The position numbers were made by a program, and so were the translations under genes. From Parus major (taxonomy: Eukaryota; Chordata; Aves; Passeriformes; Paridae), in contig NC_031799.1 of NCBI RefSeq assembly GCF_001522545.3, forward strand, positions 33,323,354 through 33,387,353: a DNA stretch of 64,000 bases. The letters are read 5' to 3'. Shown piece after piece: positions 62,311 through 64,000 of the stretch (positions are counted from its first letter, which is position 1; each line of letters starts with the position of its first letter). The notes beneath the pieces were generated by a model. It worked only from the letters and a program-made list of their open reading frames with translations. It made no database searches and was not told the origin of the DNA.

Positions 62311-64000
62311 GTTACTGCATCACCCAAGTGCCAGCTTAAAGCAGGATGATGCAATTATTATCCTGCCCCTTGTCTTCACTTCCAAAGTACAGCTTGTGAT
62401 TATGCAACATAAAGATTTTGGCATGCAGCTGCTGGGTCTGATCTGTTGGCTGTCTCTGATCTAGTGTAAGGATGAACAGCTATACACACTTTCCAAATCT
62501 CAAAGCAGCAATACTAAGGCTGATATTTTAGGAAGCATAGATGTCCCAGGAACAAACACAGAGCCCAACATACACAGCATCCCACACTTCACACATATTT
62601 TTAATGAGGTAATCAACAGTGTCAAATCCTCTGTCACTGATGAGGCCACCTATTTTGATGTTTTCAAGAGCAAAATATTTTAAATTTTATTAAATCTAGA
62701 CACAGAGATTTACTGAGACACCTCAAACTGATAAAAATTTTAAAATGTAGGTAATTATTTAGAGCAAGAGGCAGCATTGTTCTAAGCCAATGAGAAATCC
62801 AATTTCAAGTTCACAAAAAAGTTTTAAACACACACACTGTTACAAGCTGAACAACTAGGAACAGCATTGGACATTAACAGTATGTTATACAGTATGAAAT
62901 ACAGTAATATCTATATTTTTATAATGTAATGTATGTTTTCCTCAGTGTTTTGCACAGTCATCAGTTTTACTAGATCTCACACATTACAAGTTTGTTCTGC
63001 TTCAAACCGGAAGACTGTTTGTTTTGTTTGCTGCTACTTTCTTTTTGCAAAGAATATGGCAATTAGAAAACATAGACATATAGCATATTCATAGGATAAA
63101 TAAAACAGCATGAGAATATGCAGAGGTGTTTGGTAATAGTTAATAAAATTATAGTTGTGAGAAAAAATAAATATAGTCTATTTGTTCCAAACACATTTTC
63201 ATCTGAGCAATGTTTTAAATTACACTGCAGTTCCTTGAAAATTACACTAGTAAGGCAAGCAAATGAAATAGTTTGACCTACTGCTAAAGTGAAACAGGAT
63301 CATAACAGTGACTCTGCTGGAACACACACTCCCCACCCCATCACCTCCTCTACAGGTTATGAAAATTGAAGCAACTTTCCTTGGCACAAGCACTTCAACC
63401 CCTATGACTTCAAGAAGATACAAAAACTAGTACTGTTGTTCTAAAGAATGAAATAACAATGTAGTTTAAACAAATCCAAACCACACAAGTGTGTGCTGTT
63501 TTTCTCCCCAAACACCATACAAAAGTGTGTGTCAACACTTGAAAGCAAATCTTTTCCCCAACCCCAACTTTTTCATTTTAAACAGCAGGCACATTCTGTT
63601 TGAACATTCATTTTGCTTACATCTCATTTCCTTCCTCTATTCTCTGTTTCTTGACTACTCCTTTAGCTATTTATCTGCCTTTCCCCACTAGAAGTCAAGC
63701 CCTACAACATCAAAGCTTTACTCTAGTAATCAGCTGTTATGGCTCAAATTAATTAAGACAACACAATAAAGAAAACAAAGATCCCATTCTCATGGAGATC
63801 ATTATGCTTATTAAAAACAAGCAAAAGAATATGCAGATTACACAAGACATAACATTCACATAGATATGTTACTTTTTTCCTAATATAGGGGTTAATTTAA
63901 AAAACAAAGCTCCAGACAGCAGTTCTTCAGCCAAGTTAGTTCTTTAGAGCACGAAAACTATGCTTCAAAGCTCTGCCTCTCCCCATCCTATTTATACTGG
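62311..64000. other. Flank, no recognised feature
   Basis: AT-rich sequence with no gene, RNA or repeat that I can identify. Confidence 0.5.

Overview
The window looks like a piece of a bird genome, most probably the Z chromosome. Two things point that way. First, all the dispersed repeats I can recognise are CR1-type LINE fragments, several ending in the usual CR1 tail (…GATTCTGTGA). Second, the main gene is TJP2, which lies on Z in birds (established synteny, not visible here). There are no prokaryotic features. One 95-base assembly gap sits inside a CR1 copy at 12475-12569.

The window is dominated by TJP2 (tight junction protein ZO-2) on the minus strand. I could read 22 common coding exons (numbered 2-23) between 36729 and 15716, each bounded by AG/GT. 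Their lengths sum to 3495 nt and the phases agree at every junction. Two alternative in-frame first exons are proposed: a well-supported one at 40555-40626 (start MKTAQALQRM, strong donor) and a weaker one inside a CpG island at 57736-57798. With the first, the product is 1188 aa: PDZ1, arginine-rich linker, PDZ2, PDZ3, SH3, inactive guanylate kinase, acidic tail and C-terminal TEL. Introns make up most of 15.9-57.7 kb; most of the long intron 1 lies between the start exons and exon 2.

Downstream of TJP2, on the same strand, is a complete intronless type I interferon gene (7631-8185, 184 aa). It has a signal peptide, the type I cysteine pattern, a TATA box, an IRF-type GAAA element and an AUUUA-rich 3' flank. 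I know of no interferon at this position beside TJP2 in mammals, so this is the most interesting locus here. I infer type I family membership firmly; the subtype (alpha, beta, kappa or other) cannot be settled from sequence alone.

The rest is non-coding as far as I can see. 1-7.5 kb holds one possible terminal exon (5920-6076, with AATAAA downstream) and one weak exon-like segment near 3.3 kb. 11.7-14.6 kb is a nest of CR1 fragments in both orientations around a short CpG-dense patch. 46.8-48.3 kb is a second antisense/sense CR1 pair next to a GC-rich patch. 58-64 kb is upstream flank with one more CR1 copy.
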